A stretch of DNA of 64,000 nt from an uncultured Ruthenibacterium sp. (GCA_910587145.1 CAJUMH010000011.1:1-64000); one strand, 5' to 3'; positions 41,390 through 50,932 are shown, counted from the stretch's first letter. Numbers and translations are program-made. Notes: generated by a model not told the origin, from the letters alone.

Positions 41390-44300
41390 ATGCCGATCGC
41401 CTTTGATTTTGACCTTCGGCCGGGAAGGACAGAGCCGGCCCGATTCAATTTAAATCAGGCCAGCAGCATGCCGCCTAAGATCAGTGTGATCACGCCGCTG
41501 CAGAGTGCCGCAGAGCAAAGTATTTCACAGTTCTTTTATTGTATGCGCGGCCAGACCCTTCCGTGGTTTGAATGGATCCTCGTGTGCAGCGAAACCATGC
41601 CTCGGCCAGACCGGGAACGGGTGGAATGCCTGGCGCAGGAGGATCCAAGAATTCAATTGCATTTTGCAGGCGGCGATATGGCCGCGGCCTGCAATGCGGC
41701 TGCAGCCAGGGCACAAGCGGAATATCTGTGCTTTTATGAGGCGGAACAGCTGGTGGAGCCGCCTTTCCTGGAGAGCCTGTATCTTGCGCTGTCTCAGGAG
41801 AGCAAAGCGGGGTGGGCGTATTCAGACGCTGTGATGCTTGGCGCAAAGGGATATTTGTATCAAAGAGAATTTGATTCCGCCGGTTTAAAAAAGAAAAACA
41901 TGATCCCCATGCCGGTTTTAATCCGCGCGAAAGCCTTTTGGCGGGGCGGCGGCTTTTCCTGCAAAATGCAGTTCGGGGAGGCAAAGTGGTATCTGCTGCT
42001 AAAGCTGCTGGCGCAGCAAAGCATGCCGTTTCATGTTCAGCAGCTGCTTTCCTGGATCGTACATCCCGCAGAAGATCTTTCAGAAAATGCTTTAAAATCG
42101 CTTCGGAATACGCCGCAGGAGGAAATGCGCGATACCAGACACCCCAAGATCAGGGCAATTTGCGAGCGCATCCCCGATGGGCTTCCGGCTTATATTCATT
42201 ACGGAGAAAAAACAGATTTTTTCGCGGATATCGTTCCGTGGAGCGAGGGATACGCCCTGCCGTTTGCAAAACCCAAATGCAGAGTTCTGCTGATCTTGCC
42301 GCACATGGTGATGGGCGGCGCAGACCAGTTCAATTTGGATCTTATCGCCGGCCTCGACCCGGAGCGCTTTGAGGTAAGCGTTGTAACAACGCTGCCAAAC
42401 GCAAACGAATGGAGACAGCGCTTTACGCAGCTGACAGATGATGTGTTTTCGCTGACGAGTTTTTTGGATAAGGTGCAGTGGCCGGCTTTTCTGGATTACA
42501 TGATCCGCACAAGAAAAATCGATGTTGTCTTTAATACCAACAGCTATTACGCGTACTTTGTGCTGCCCTGGCTGCATCTTCGCTACCCGGAGCTGCCGTT
42601 TGTCGATTATATCCATATGGAGGAATGGAATTATCGCCACGGCGGATTTGCACGCCCCTCCGGCGCCGTAGGAGCATTTTTAGACCGGACTTATGTGTGT
42701 AATGAAGCAACCCGCCGGGTAATGATCGATCATTTTGGCAGAAAACCGGAATCGGTTCAAACGGTTTATATCGGCGTGGATGAAGCAAAGTATGATCCAA
42801 AGCTGGCGACAGTGCCGGCAATTACGCTGCCAAGACGGTTTCGCGAAAAGCCGGTCGTTTTGTTCCCGTGCCGCGTTTGCCCGCAAAAACGCCCTTTTTT
42901 GATGCTGAAAATCGCCAAACAGCTGCCGCAATTCGCGTTTGTCGTTGTGGGCGACGGCATACAGTTAAAAGAGCTTCGGCGCGCATGCCATCAGGAAAAA
43001 TTGGACCGTACAGTATATTTTGCCGGCCCGCAAAAAGAAATGCGGCCGTGGTACAAAGCGGCTGCGCTTACGCTGATCTGCTCGTTGAAGGAAGGGCTTT
43101 CTCTTACCGCCTATGAGTCGCTTTCCATGGGGGTACCGGTGGTAACCAGCGATGTAGGCGGCCAGCGGGAGTTGGTGGACGAAACGGTGGGGCGCGTGAT
43201 CCCATTGCTGCAAAGCGAGAGCGAAGACGAGGATAACCGCGCCTTTTCGGAACAGGAGATCCGGCTGTATGTGGAGGCGATCTCGCAGGTAATCTGCGAA
43301 GCGGAGGACGCGGCGATGAAGGCCCGCTGCCGGGAAAGGATTATAGACGGAGGTTTTATGGTGCGTGATATGCAGCGGCAGATGTCGGCAGAGCTTTTAA
43401 GATTGACAGCGCAGGATGGACGCCAGGCAAGGCGGCAAAGAATCGAGGCATTCCGCGCACTTGCGCCTTTGCTGGAAAGCTATGCGGATTCTATTGGAAA
43501 CGAGGAAGAATTGTCAGAGGCTGCCTACGCGGTACACAAGCAAAGGCTCGAAATAGCACAGCTGAGAAATGCACAGATCGCATTGAACCGAATCTATCAG
43601 ATGCGCACCTTCAAGCTTGCGCAATTGTACCAGAAAATCGTACAGAACTCTTTTTTGGGCAAAGTTCGGTATCTTATCGGCTGGACGAAACGCCGGCTGA
43701 AAGGAGAAAAAGTGCCCCCGCTGCGGTATCGGCCGGAGCAGCTTTGCGCCCGGGAGTTTGATTTTACAGCGGAGCCGGGCTTGCAGGCGGTATCGGTGCG
43801 GGCAGCGGGCGCCATAGCGGAACAGCCGCTGGTAAGCATCGTTACGCCGTTTTATAATGCCGGCAAGTATTTTGAGCAAACCTATCGATGCGTGATGGCC
43901 CAGACCTTTCCGTGGTTTGAATGGATCATTGTGGACGACGGCAGCACCGAAGCGGAGGATCTGCGGCTGCTGGATCGTCTTGCGCAGACCGACCCCAGAA
44001 TCAGGGTGGTTCACCAGAAAAACGGAAAACAACCCGCGGCGCGCAATACGGGGTTTGCAAACAGCGTTACCGATATTTTTATTCCGCTGGACGCAGACGA
44101 TTTGATCGAGCCAACCTATGTGGAATATCTGTATTTTGCACTGCGGGCGGCCCCGGAGGCGGCGTGGGCCTATACCGACAGCGTGGGCTTTGGCAGCCAG
44201 CAATATCTGTGGAAAAAGCCGTTCTCCAACTATGAAATGAAAACCGAAAACCTGTTGGTGGCAACAGCGGCAATCCGGCGAGAGGCCTTTTTAATCGCCG

Positions 44301-44986
44301 GCGGATATAAGATTGAAAAACATGCGTATCATGAGGACTGGCGCTTCTGGCTGGAATGCATGCAAAAGGGGCTTTTCCCGGTGCATACGGCATCCTATCA
44401 GTTCTGGTACCGAAGAAGCGAGCGGGGGATGCTTTCCGGAGTACAGAACGATACGGAAAAAGCGTTATTCAGCGAGCATATTATTCAAAATGCCGCAAAA
44501 GATGTACCGTCCGAAACCAGAAAGATAGAATATCCGGAATCGATTTTAGACGGTGATGAGGGCCATGCGTTTGCCGCTGATTTTAAAGAACGCCGGATAG
44601 AAAAACGGCAGGGCCTGCTCGTGGTTCTGCGGGAACTGAAAGGAATGGAGAGCATTGAACAATGCGCCAAGACGTGTGCGGAGCACGGGGTGCCCATGAC
44701 GCTTGTTCTTGAAAAAAGCCCGGATGCGGGTAATGCACAGTATTTGCGCAGCTTGGCAAACCGTTTTTATTGTCTGGATGAATTTTTGCCCTGTGCAGAC
44801 TGGAGAGAATTTGTGCAGTATCTTTTGTATGTGCATGCGCCCAAAACGGCGATCTATGAGGAAGGCGCAAGCTCGTTTCCGCTACATCCGGATATGCCCT
44901 TTGCACCATGTCGGCCGGCTGTGTGCCGTCGCTTTTCCGATACACGTAAGCTGGAAAAGCTTTTACGGAAAACTGCGCAAAAATAG
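41390..44986 (+). CDS. Triple-domain glycosyltransferase (GT2-like, GT4, GT2)
   Basis: A 1198-residue cytoplasmic protein. Residues about 30-240 are GT2-like, but the metal and nucleotide motifs are replaced: CSET where DDGS is expected (about 66) and YEAEQ for DADD. Residues about 297-690 are a GT4 domain with HMVMGGADQF and the EX7E motif in KEGLSLTAYES (about 568-576). Residues about 813-1050 are an intact GT2 domain with WIIVDDGS and PLDADDL. The first and last domains share long stretches such as QT(L/F)PWFEWI, which points to an internal duplication. It would add two or more sugars to a surface glycan. GGGAGG precedes the ATG. Membrane spans are absent. Confidence 0.88.
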   Translation: MPIAFDFDLRPGRTEPARFNLNQASSMPPKISVITPLQSAAEQSISQFFYCMRGQTLPWFEWILVCSETMPRPDRERVECLAQEDPRIQLHFAGGDMAAACNAAAARAQAEYLCFYEAEQLVEPPFLESLYLALSQESKAGWAYSDAVMLGAKGYLYQREFDSAGLKKKNMIPMPVLIRAKAFWRGGGFSCKMQFGEAKWYLLLKLLAQQSMPFHVQQLLSWIVHPAEDLSENALKSLRNTPQEEMRDTRHPKIRAICERIPDGLPAYIHYGEKTDFFADIVPWSEGYALPFAKPKCRVLLILPHMVMGGADQFNLDLIAGLDPERFEVSVVTTLPNANEWRQRFTQLTDDVFSLTSFLDKVQWPAFLDYMIRTRKIDVVFNTNSYYAYFVLPWLHLRYPELPFVDYIHMEEWNYRHGGFARPSGAVGAFLDRTYVCNEATRRVMIDHFGRKPESVQTVYIGVDEAKYDPKLATVPAITLPRRFREKPVVLFPCRVCPQKRPFLMLKIAKQLPQFAFVVVGDGIQLKELRRACHQEKLDRTVYFAGPQKEMRPWYKAAALTLICSLKEGLSLTAYESLSMGVPVVTSDVGGQRELVDETVGRVIPLLQSESEDEDNRAFSEQEIRLYVEAISQVICEAEDAAMKARCRERIIDGGFMVRDMQRQMSAELLRLTAQDGRQARRQRIEAFRALAPLLESYADSIGNEEELSEAAYAVHKQRLEIAQLRNAQIALNRIYQMRTFKLAQLYQKIVQNSFLGKVRYLIGWTKRRLKGEKVPPLRYRPEQLCAREFDFTAEPGLQAVSVRAAGAIAEQPLVSIVTPFYNAGKYFEQTYRCVMAQTFPWFEWIIVDDGSTEAEDLRLLDRLAQTDPRIRVVHQKNGKQPAARNTGFANSVTDIFIPLDADDLIEPTYVEYLYFALRAAPEAAWAYTDSVGFGSQQYLWKKPFSNYEMKTENLLVATAAIRREAFLIAGGYKIEKHAYHEDWRFWLECMQKGLFPVHTASYQFWYRRSERGMLSGVQNDTEKALFSEHIIQNAAKDVPSETRKIEYPESILDGDEGHAFAADFKERRIEKRQGLLVVLRELKGMESIEQCAKTCAEHGVPMTLVLEKSPDAGNAQYLRSLANRFYCLDEFLPCADWREFVQYLLYVHAPKTAIYEEGASSFPLHPDMPFAPCRPAVCRRFSDTRKLEKLLRKTAQK

Positions 44987-45019
44987 GCGGGTAAGCTAAC
45001 ATTAAAAAGGAGCTTATAA

Positions 45020-46873
45020 ATGAAACCATTTTTCCGGAAGGGCTGGATGTTCATTTCCATGTCAGCCGCCATTATCTTGAACATATCAAATGAGAGGACA
45101 GAAACGATGCGATCCTGTCTGCTCATCTTACTTATAGTGGCTGTACTGGTTTTTAAAAGTAAAGACGAGTTTTTCATAAAGCCAATTCATTTTTCCAACA
45201 GCATATATCCCGTGTCGGCATTGCTGATTTGCAGCTGCTTTGGGTGCAATTTTTATAGCGCATGGACTAATTCCGGAAGAATTTTACGAATATCGGAATT
45301 GTTAGGCGCCCCCAATAAACATGTTGTAATCTTTTTATCTGTATTAGGGGTATTGGCAGCGGTTCCTGCTGTGGCCGCTATCATTTCTGCCTTTTCCCAA
45401 TTTATAATTTCAGATTTTGAAAAGAGCCCGGTTTTGCCAGAGAGAAAAGGGCTTTCTGCAAAGAAATCCTTTTGCCTTTTAACAGCTGTTTATCTTATCG
45501 GAATCATTGCCATTGTACGGGCAAATTTTAACTATATTGACGATATGGGAAGAGTGCTCGATGGCTACATGGGATGGCAGGACTTCAGCCGTTTTGCATC
45601 CAATGGTTTATCTACGATGATCCATATGGACAGAGCGATTACCGATATATCGCCGTTGACGCAGTTTATAGCGGTGCTGTTTTTGGCTTTAGCGGGTATC
45701 ATTTTACTGTATGTGGTATATGAAAGGAAGTCCTTTGGCATATGGGAGCTTATTGCCCTAATCCCTCTTGGCCTGAATCCGTATTTTTTAGAATGCATTT
45801 CCTATAAATTTGATTCGCCCTTTATGGCGCTGTCTATTCTGGCGGCGGTCTTTCCTCTTTTGCTTCGAAACAGCACGATGTGGAAATACATTTTAGCGGT
45901 AGCGATTGGAACGATCCTCATGTGTACCACTTATCAAGCGGCTTCCGGCATCTTTCCCATGGCCGTTGTTTTGCTGTCGTTAAGGATGTGGCTCAAAAAT
46001 AAACCCTGGCAGGAAATCGCGCGATTCCTGTTGGGATCTGTCGTTGGGTTTGCGATAGGCTTGATCTTTTTTAAACAGGTGATCATGAATCCGATAGAGA
46101 GTTATGCCTCGACCTCGCTGCCGCCCTTGAAGGAATTATTCCCGACGATCGTCACGAATTACAAGCATTATTTTAGCCTGCTCCTATCTGACTATGAGAG
46201 GCTTTGGAAATGGATTATTGCGCTGCTGATAATTGCTTTTTCCCTGTCCGGAATAAAAGTATCCGGAAGGAAGAGATTTACAACGCTTATCCTGACAGCC
46301 GCTGCTGAAATCGTGATATTCCTTTTATGCTTTGGGCTATATCCCGCATTTGCCAAGCCGTTGTTTGAACCGCGGGCCATGTATGGCTTTGGCGTCTTTA
46401 TTACGTTGCTGTGTATCAGCACGGCAGAGAGCTTTCAACCCGCTGCAATGAAACTGCCAGCCGTTGCGATAGCATGGATCTTTTTTGTGTTTTCCTTTAC
46501 ATATGGAAATGCGCTGTTTGTTCAGAAATCTTATACAGACTTTAGGATTACACAGGTAATATCCGATCTGAATGATATGGAGGAATTTCTGGGCGATGAG
46601 CCGGTAACGGTCCAGATTTCCGGCAGCATTGATTTTGCTCCAGCCGTGGAACGAATGCGGCACAACTCTGCTGTACTGAGCCGTCTTGTGCCGATTACTT
46701 TCCGGGGGGCTTGGCCTTGGGGCCAAAAAGGATTTTATGGTTATTATGGCTTGAAAAATGTGAAACAGGATGATTCGATTGATCTTACTGCGTATGCTTT
46801 GCCTCTGATTAAAGACGGCATGTATCACACGATATATGGCGAGGACAATTATGTTTTGGTGAAATTAAAGTAG
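45020..46873 (+). CDS. GtrII-like membrane glucosyltransferase
   Basis: A 617-residue membrane protein with about ten or more hydrophobic segments. The first periplasm-facing loop carries NFNYIDDMGRVLDGYMGW, whose acidic pair is typical of GtrII-type and other polyprenyl-sugar-dependent transferases. A soluble end of about 110 residues follows the last span. Such proteins move glucose from a polyprenyl-phosphate donor to a surface polymer outside the membrane. AAGGAG lies 7 bases before the ATG. Codon usage and composition are clearly AT-rich compared with both flanks, which suggests recent transfer. Confidence 0.8.
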   Translation: MKPFFRKGWMFISMSAAIILNISNERTETMRSCLLILLIVAVLVFKSKDEFFIKPIHFSNSIYPVSALLICSCFGCNFYSAWTNSGRILRISELLGAPNKHVVIFLSVLGVLAAVPAVAAIISAFSQFIISDFEKSPVLPERKGLSAKKSFCLLTAVYLIGIIAIVRANFNYIDDMGRVLDGYMGWQDFSRFASNGLSTMIHMDRAITDISPLTQFIAVLFLALAGIILLYVVYERKSFGIWELIALIPLGLNPYFLECISYKFDSPFMALSILAAVFPLLLRNSTMWKYILAVAIGTILMCTTYQAASGIFPMAVVLLSLRMWLKNKPWQEIARFLLGSVVGFAIGLIFFKQVIMNPIESYASTSLPPLKELFPTIVTNYKHYFSLLLSDYERLWKWIIALLIIAFSLSGIKVSGRKRFTTLILTAAAEIVIFLLCFGLYPAFAKPLFEPRAMYGFGVFITLLCISTAESFQPAAMKLPAVAIAWIFFVFSFTYGNALFVQKSYTDFRITQVISDLNDMEEFLGDEPVTVQISGSIDFAPAVERMRHNSAVLSRLVPITFRGAWPWGQKGFYGYYGLKNVKQDDSIDLTAYALPLIKDGMYHTIYGEDNYVLVKLK

Positions 46874-46884
46874 GAGGTAACAGC

Positions 46885-47832
46885 TTGAGTACAGTATCCA
46901 TCATTGTTCCCTGTTATAACGAATCGGAATCGTTGCCTATATTTTATAGGGAGGCAGCGAAAATTCTCAATTCATTAGACGAAGAATACGAGTTGATTTT
47001 TGTAAACGACGGCTCTTCTGATGATACGCTATCCCAATTACGGGAACTGTCTAACAAAGATAACCACGTTGTTTATTTATCTTTTTCCAGAAATTTTGGA
47101 AAAGAAGCTGCTATGTTTGCCGGATTCTGTAATTCTTCCGGGGATTATGTGGCTGTTATGGATGCGGATTTACAGGATCCTCCGGCATTGCTTCCCGATA
47201 TGTTGAAAATATTGAAATCCGGAGAATATGACAGCGTAGCCACCAGAAGGACCTCACGGGCAGGCGAACCGCCGATTCGCAGCTGGTTTGCAAAACGGTT
47301 TTATCAGCTTATCAATCGTATCTCTGATGCAGACATTGTAGACGGAGCAAGGGATTTCCGTTTGATGAAAAGAGATATGGTGGAGGCGATTATTGCCATG
47401 AACGAATACAATCGCTTTTCCAAAGGTATTTTTGGCTGGGTTGGGTTCCGTACGTATTGGCTGCCATACGAAAATATGGAACGTATTGCAGGAAAAACAA
47501 AGTGGAATTTTTGGAAGCTGATGAAATATGCCGTTGATGGGATCATCAGCTTTTCGCAGGCTCCGTTAAGCATCGCATCATGCTTTGGCATAATGATGAC
47601 CGTATGCTCGTTTTTGTTTTTGATATTGATTATTGCCAGAAGATTGATGTTTGGAGATCCGGTAGCCGGATGGGCATCAACGATATGCGTTATAATTTTT
47701 ATTGGAGGATTACAGCTGCTCTGTATTGGAATTATTGGACAGTATCTTGCAAAAACATATATGGAAACCAAACATAGACCGCATTATATAATCTCGGAAT
47801 CAAATAAAAAATCTATAGATAAAATTCGATAG
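46885..47832 (+). CDS. GtrB-like polyprenyl-phosphate glycosyltransferase
   Basis: A 315-residue GT2 enzyme: VSIIVPCYNESESLP at the start, FVNDGSSDDTL (nucleotide-binding Asp), VMDADLQDPP (metal-binding DxD type) and two C-terminal membrane spans around residues 230-295. It matches the GtrB/DPM1 class that loads glucose or a similar sugar onto undecaprenyl phosphate. The start is TTG at 46885, 6 bases after AGGAGG. It would make the donor for the GtrII-like protein upstream. The third member usually seen, the flippase GtrA, is not in this window. Confidence 0.9.
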   Translation: MSTVSIIVPCYNESESLPIFYREAAKILNSLDEEYELIFVNDGSSDDTLSQLRELSNKDNHVVYLSFSRNFGKEAAMFAGFCNSSGDYVAVMDADLQDPPALLPDMLKILKSGEYDSVATRRTSRAGEPPIRSWFAKRFYQLINRISDADIVDGARDFRLMKRDMVEAIIAMNEYNRFSKGIFGWVGFRTYWLPYENMERIAGKTKWNFWKLMKYAVDGIISFSQAPLSIASCFGIMMTVCSFLFLILIIARRLMFGDPVAGWASTICVIIFIGGLQLLCIGIIGQYLAKTYMETKHRPHYIISESNKKSIDKIR

Positions 47833-47859
47833 GATACTGATAAAAATTGGAGGCGGCCA

Positions 47860-48963
47860 ATGGCTTTTTACTTGAGCATTACACTGGGAAGCACGCTCTT
47901 TGCGCTGACTGCGCAAATATGGCAAAAATACTGCTGCCGCATTGGAGGGGATCTGCGGCAGCGGGATAAAGCCTGTTTCGCTGCGCTGGCGGTTTTATCT
48001 CTGCTGCCATATTGCCTGACAATGGGGCTGCGGTACGGCATTGGAACCGATTATTTTTATACCTATGTGCCAACATTTACGTTGGCGGCAAATGGCACTT
48101 ATACATTGGAGCCTGGCTATCAGCTGCTGATGCGCCTTGTGCTGTTTTTTACGGATAACCCCACATGGATGTTCCTGCTGTGTGCCTGTGTAATCGTAGG
48201 GCTGACAGGAAGAACGGTATGGAAATATTCCGAACTGCCGTGGGTGAGCATTTTGCTGTTTGCGGCAGACAGGCATTTTTTTATCAGTATGAACGGGATG
48301 CGTCAATATATGGGTTTGGCCGTTGTGCTTGGCGCTTTCCGGTATGTACGCGAAAAATGCCTGTGGAAGTATGCGCTTGTGGTACTGGCCGCTTCGCTTT
48401 TCCATACCTCCATGCTCATTTTTCTTCCGTTGGGGCTGCTGATGTATCTGAAGATCGATCCTTTCATTGGCGGCGGCCTTGTCGTCGTTCTAACGTTGCT
48501 GAACAGACCGCTGACGGCGGCGATCCGCTGGGCCGTATCGTATACGCGTTTTGCTTATTATTACAATCAGGAAGGATGGATCGTGGAGAGCCCCTACCGG
48601 GAGAAATTCTATTATCTGCTCATTCTGGCGGTGCTTGCCAGTATTCTTTATTGGCAGAACAAGACGGATACAGGATATCAGTTTTTGTACAGCCTGGAAT
48701 TGATTGTGTTATACCTTTCCTTCAATCGATCCATTGTGATTCTGGCGGACAGACTTTGCTGGTCGCTGGAATTTTTCCATTTGCTCCTGATCCCCAAAAT
48801 GATCGTATCCTGCAAGAGCAAAAAGATGCGCTGGATTGTTGGGGCGATTTGTGTGGGGACATGTGCGCTGTTTTGCTATTTTGAGATTTTTCAACATGGA
48901 TACCATGAGGTTTATCCCTATCAGAGTATATTCGGCGTTGCGGCACAGGGTGCGGCAGCATAA
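47860..48963 (+). CDS. EpsG-family polysaccharide polymerase-like membrane protein
   Basis: A 367-residue protein with about ten membrane spans and the EpsG hallmark LRYGIGTDYFYTY near residue 68, plus NGMRQYMGLAVVL and FHTSMLIFLP. EpsG proteins act as Wzy-like polymerases in exopolysaccharide assembly. A GGAGG site precedes the ATG. It is the last gene of the operon and is followed by a strong hairpin. Its base composition is intermediate between the AT-rich GtrII/GtrB pair and the rest of the chromosome. Confidence 0.85.
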   Translation: MAFYLSITLGSTLFALTAQIWQKYCCRIGGDLRQRDKACFAALAVLSLLPYCLTMGLRYGIGTDYFYTYVPTFTLAANGTYTLEPGYQLLMRLVLFFTDNPTWMFLLCACVIVGLTGRTVWKYSELPWVSILLFAADRHFFISMNGMRQYMGLAVVLGAFRYVREKCLWKYALVVLAASLFHTSMLIFLPLGLLMYLKIDPFIGGGLVVVLTLLNRPLTAAIRWAVSYTRFAYYYNQEGWIVESPYREKFYYLLILAVLASILYWQNKTDTGYQFLYSLELIVLYLSFNRSIVILADRLCWSLEFFHLLLIPKMIVSCKSKKMRWIVGAICVGTCALFCYFEIFQHGYHEVYPYQSIFGVAAQGAAA

Positions 48964-48968
48964 AATTA

Positions 48969-49034
48969 GAATTTCAAAAGCTCCGGATCAACCGCCATGC
49001 CGGTTTGGCGGTTGATCCGGAGCTTTTGAAATTT
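48969..49034. terminator. 28-bp perfect stem, bidirectional terminator
   Basis: Arms 48970-48997 and 49006-49033 pair without mismatch (AATTTCAAAAGCTCCGG...) around the loop tgccggtt. It lies between the EpsG-like gene and the convergent small Cys protein gene. T-rich sequence follows on the minus side. Stems of this length can also be processing sites. Confidence 0.75.
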
Positions 49035-49094
49035 ACACTGAAGAAGCGCCGCCGTTTTGCAGGCATAAGCAGAGAATCTGGCAGTGCCAAGGTT

Positions 49095-49310
49095 TTACAG
49101 CTCGAATTCCTTCGGGTCGTACTGCGGCATCTGCGGGCGGCGGCGGGGTACGCGGCGCAGCGGGTCGTATTCAAAGGCGCGGCAATGCTCAAACGGCTGC
49201 ACCGCACCTTTTTTGGCGCAGTGCAGCGAACCGTCCGCCGCGCGCGCGATGTGCGCGCAGTATTCGCATGCGGGCGCAATGTTCTGATCGAATAATGTTT
49301 TGGCAAACAT
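49095..49310 (-). CDS. Small conserved Cys-rich protein of Clostridia
   Basis: A 71-residue protein with Cys in PACEYCAHI, LHCAKKG and EHCRAFEYDPLRRVP, and the C-terminus QYDPKEFEL. I recognise this arrangement as a conserved uncharacterised clostridial protein; the four cysteines look like a small zinc or iron site. ATG 49310 follows GAGGAAG with good spacing, and the longer frame upstream lacks conserved features. It stands alone between a terminator and ylbJ. Function unknown. Confidence 0.75.
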   Translation of the reverse strand: MFAKTLFDQNIAPACEYCAHIARAADGSLHCAKKGAVQPFEHCRAFEYDPLRRVPRRRPQMPQYDPKEFEL

Positions 49311-49444
49311 GAAAAAGCTTCCTCTCTGTTTTGGTACTGCTGCCGTGCACACAGCCCTGCGGGCCCGCTGAAAAGCGTGATCGCGGTCTGCGGCGCGATC
49401 GCGTTTTGCAGAAAGAAATCGGTGCAAAGCTGTAAAGCGGAAAA

Positions 49445-49530
49445 CCGGCGCTTCTTCTTAAAGTTAAAGATCGGTACTTCCGGAAGACCGGCACTTCTTC
49501 TTAAAGTTAAAGATCGGTATTTCCGGAAGA
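49445..49530. repeat. 43-base tandem repeat, two copies
   Basis: Units at 49445-49487 and 49488-49530 differ at only two positions and contain TTCTTAAAGTTAAAGATCGG and the palindrome TTCCGGAA; a partial third copy follows. It lies between ylbJ and the small Cys protein, in the gap that should hold the latter's promoter. The remainder of this 300-base gap shows nothing else. Confidence 0.75.
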
Positions 49531-49612
49531 CCGGCACTTCGCTTTTCTTCAGTATACCTCTTTTTGCCCGCCGCGTAAAGCCCCGGGGAACTGCGCCGTG
49601 CGGGGCCGCCGG

Positions 49613-50932
49613 TTAACCGTTTGCCTTTGCCTGGGGGCGCAGCGCGCCGCAGGCCAGTGCGCACAGCACAAACAGCACGGCCGTTACGTCCGGCGGCATG
49701 CGCACGGCGGGCAGGATGGCCGCGTCCAGCTGCGCGCCCGCCGTTCGTGCGGCAGGAAACAGGCGCCCCGCCAGCCGGAACAAAACAAGCGCCAGCGGCA
49801 GATGTGCAAGGCGCGAGCAGAGCAGCGGCCAAAGCGATATTTCGGGAGCGAGCAGCGCGCGCACCTGAAAAAACACCGAGGCGCCCATCGCGCTGAGCGC
49901 CATGCAGCACAGCTCGCTGCGCCACGCCCCGGCGGTTTCGCAGGCTGCGCGGCACGCGCCCGTTACCTCCAGCGGCAGCATGGCGCAGTAGCGCAAAAGC
50001 GCGGGCGCGCTTGCCGGTACGGCAATCGCTGCAAAAAACGAAAACAGCGTTACATAGCCGCACAGCATACCTGCTGCGCCCACCGCGCTGCGCACGGCGG
50101 CCACAAAGCCTGTTTGCGATGCTTCGGCTCCTGCTTGGGGGGCGCTTTCGGCCGGCGCGGCTGCTGCTTTGCCCGAGCCGGATCTTTTGGGGGCCTCTTG
50201 GGGAGATGTTTCGCTCTTTTTCCGAGCCGGTTGATGCAAAACCTTTCGCATCGCCGCCGGATACGCAGATGCCGGCGGCGCCTGCCGCGCGCCTGCCGCC
50301 GCGCAGGGCGCGGCCGAAAAAACCGCCGCCGCGCAGGGCACGGCCGCGTTTTTCTGCGCCCGGCTGTTTGGTGCGGCAGCGCCGTTTTGTGTGCGAAGGC
50401 GCCGCAGGGCCAAAACACCCGCCGTAAGGCAGCCGCACAGCAGCGAGGCGCCCACCTGCGCCGCCAGCAGCAGCCGGCCCGCCCCCGCGTGCCCCAGCAT
50501 CAGCGCGCCCACGCCGCCCACAATAAAGCCGGGGCCGGAGCCGATGGTGCAAACCAGCAGCAGCGCGGCCTCGTCGCGGCGCAGCTCGTTGGAGCGATAC
50601 AGCGCGTCCACCGCCTGCGCGCCGCAGGCAAAGCCGCCCAAAAGCCCGCACAGCAGCGCGGCCGGCGCCCTTTTGCCGCGCAGCCCCAGCAGCCGGGTAT
50701 AGGGGCGCAGCAGCAGGCCGAACCATCCCGCCGCAGGGCTTTCCAGCAGCAGACGGGAAACCACCATAAAAGGAAACAGCGCCGGGATCACCGTTTCGTA
50801 ACACAGCCCCAGCCCGCGCAAAACACCGCCTGCGGCAACAGCCGGGCGCAGTACCACGCATGCAGCGGCGAACAGCAGCGCAAACGTTCCCAGCCACTGC
50901 GCCGCGGCGCGCCTTCCCCGCAAAAAATTCAT
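49613..50932 (-). CDS. ylbJ: Sporulation integral membrane protein YlbJ
   Basis: A 439-residue protein of the nucleoside-recognition/gate domain family with about eight membrane spans. Conserved parts include VIPALFPFMVVSRLLLE, CGLLGGFACGAQAVDALY and CTIGSGPGFIVGGVG. YlbJ is needed for spore coat or cortex formation in Bacillus. Residues about 181-273 are an Ala/Pro/Ser/Lys-rich insert in what should be a loop, so the protein is longer than usual. The gene is divergent from yqfC. GAGGAGGGG precedes the ATG. Confidence 0.82.
   Translation of the reverse strand: MNFLRGRRAAAQWLGTFALLFAAACVVLRPAVAAGGVLRGLGLCYETVIPALFPFMVVSRLLLESPAAGWFGLLLRPYTRLLGLRGKRAPAALLCGLLGGFACGAQAVDALYRSNELRRDEAALLLVCTIGSGPGFIVGGVGALMLGHAGAGRLLLAAQVGASLLCGCLTAGVLALRRLRTQNGAAAPNSRAQKNAAVPCAAAVFSAAPCAAAGARQAPPASAYPAAMRKVLHQPARKKSETSPQEAPKRSGSGKAAAAPAESAPQAGAEASQTGFVAAVRSAVGAAGMLCGYVTLFSFFAAIAVPASAPALLRYCAMLPLEVTGACRAACETAGAWRSELCCMALSAMGASVFFQVRALLAPEISLWPLLCSRLAHLPLALVLFRLAGRLFPAARTAGAQLDAAILPAVRMPPDVTAVLFVLCALACGALRPQAKANG

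Noticed and set aside
48974-49537. A minus-strand frame over the terminator stem and the tandem repeat
   Set aside because: It is in a different frame from the conserved 71-residue Cys protein, and its apparent internal repeat is only the translated 43-base tandem repeat.
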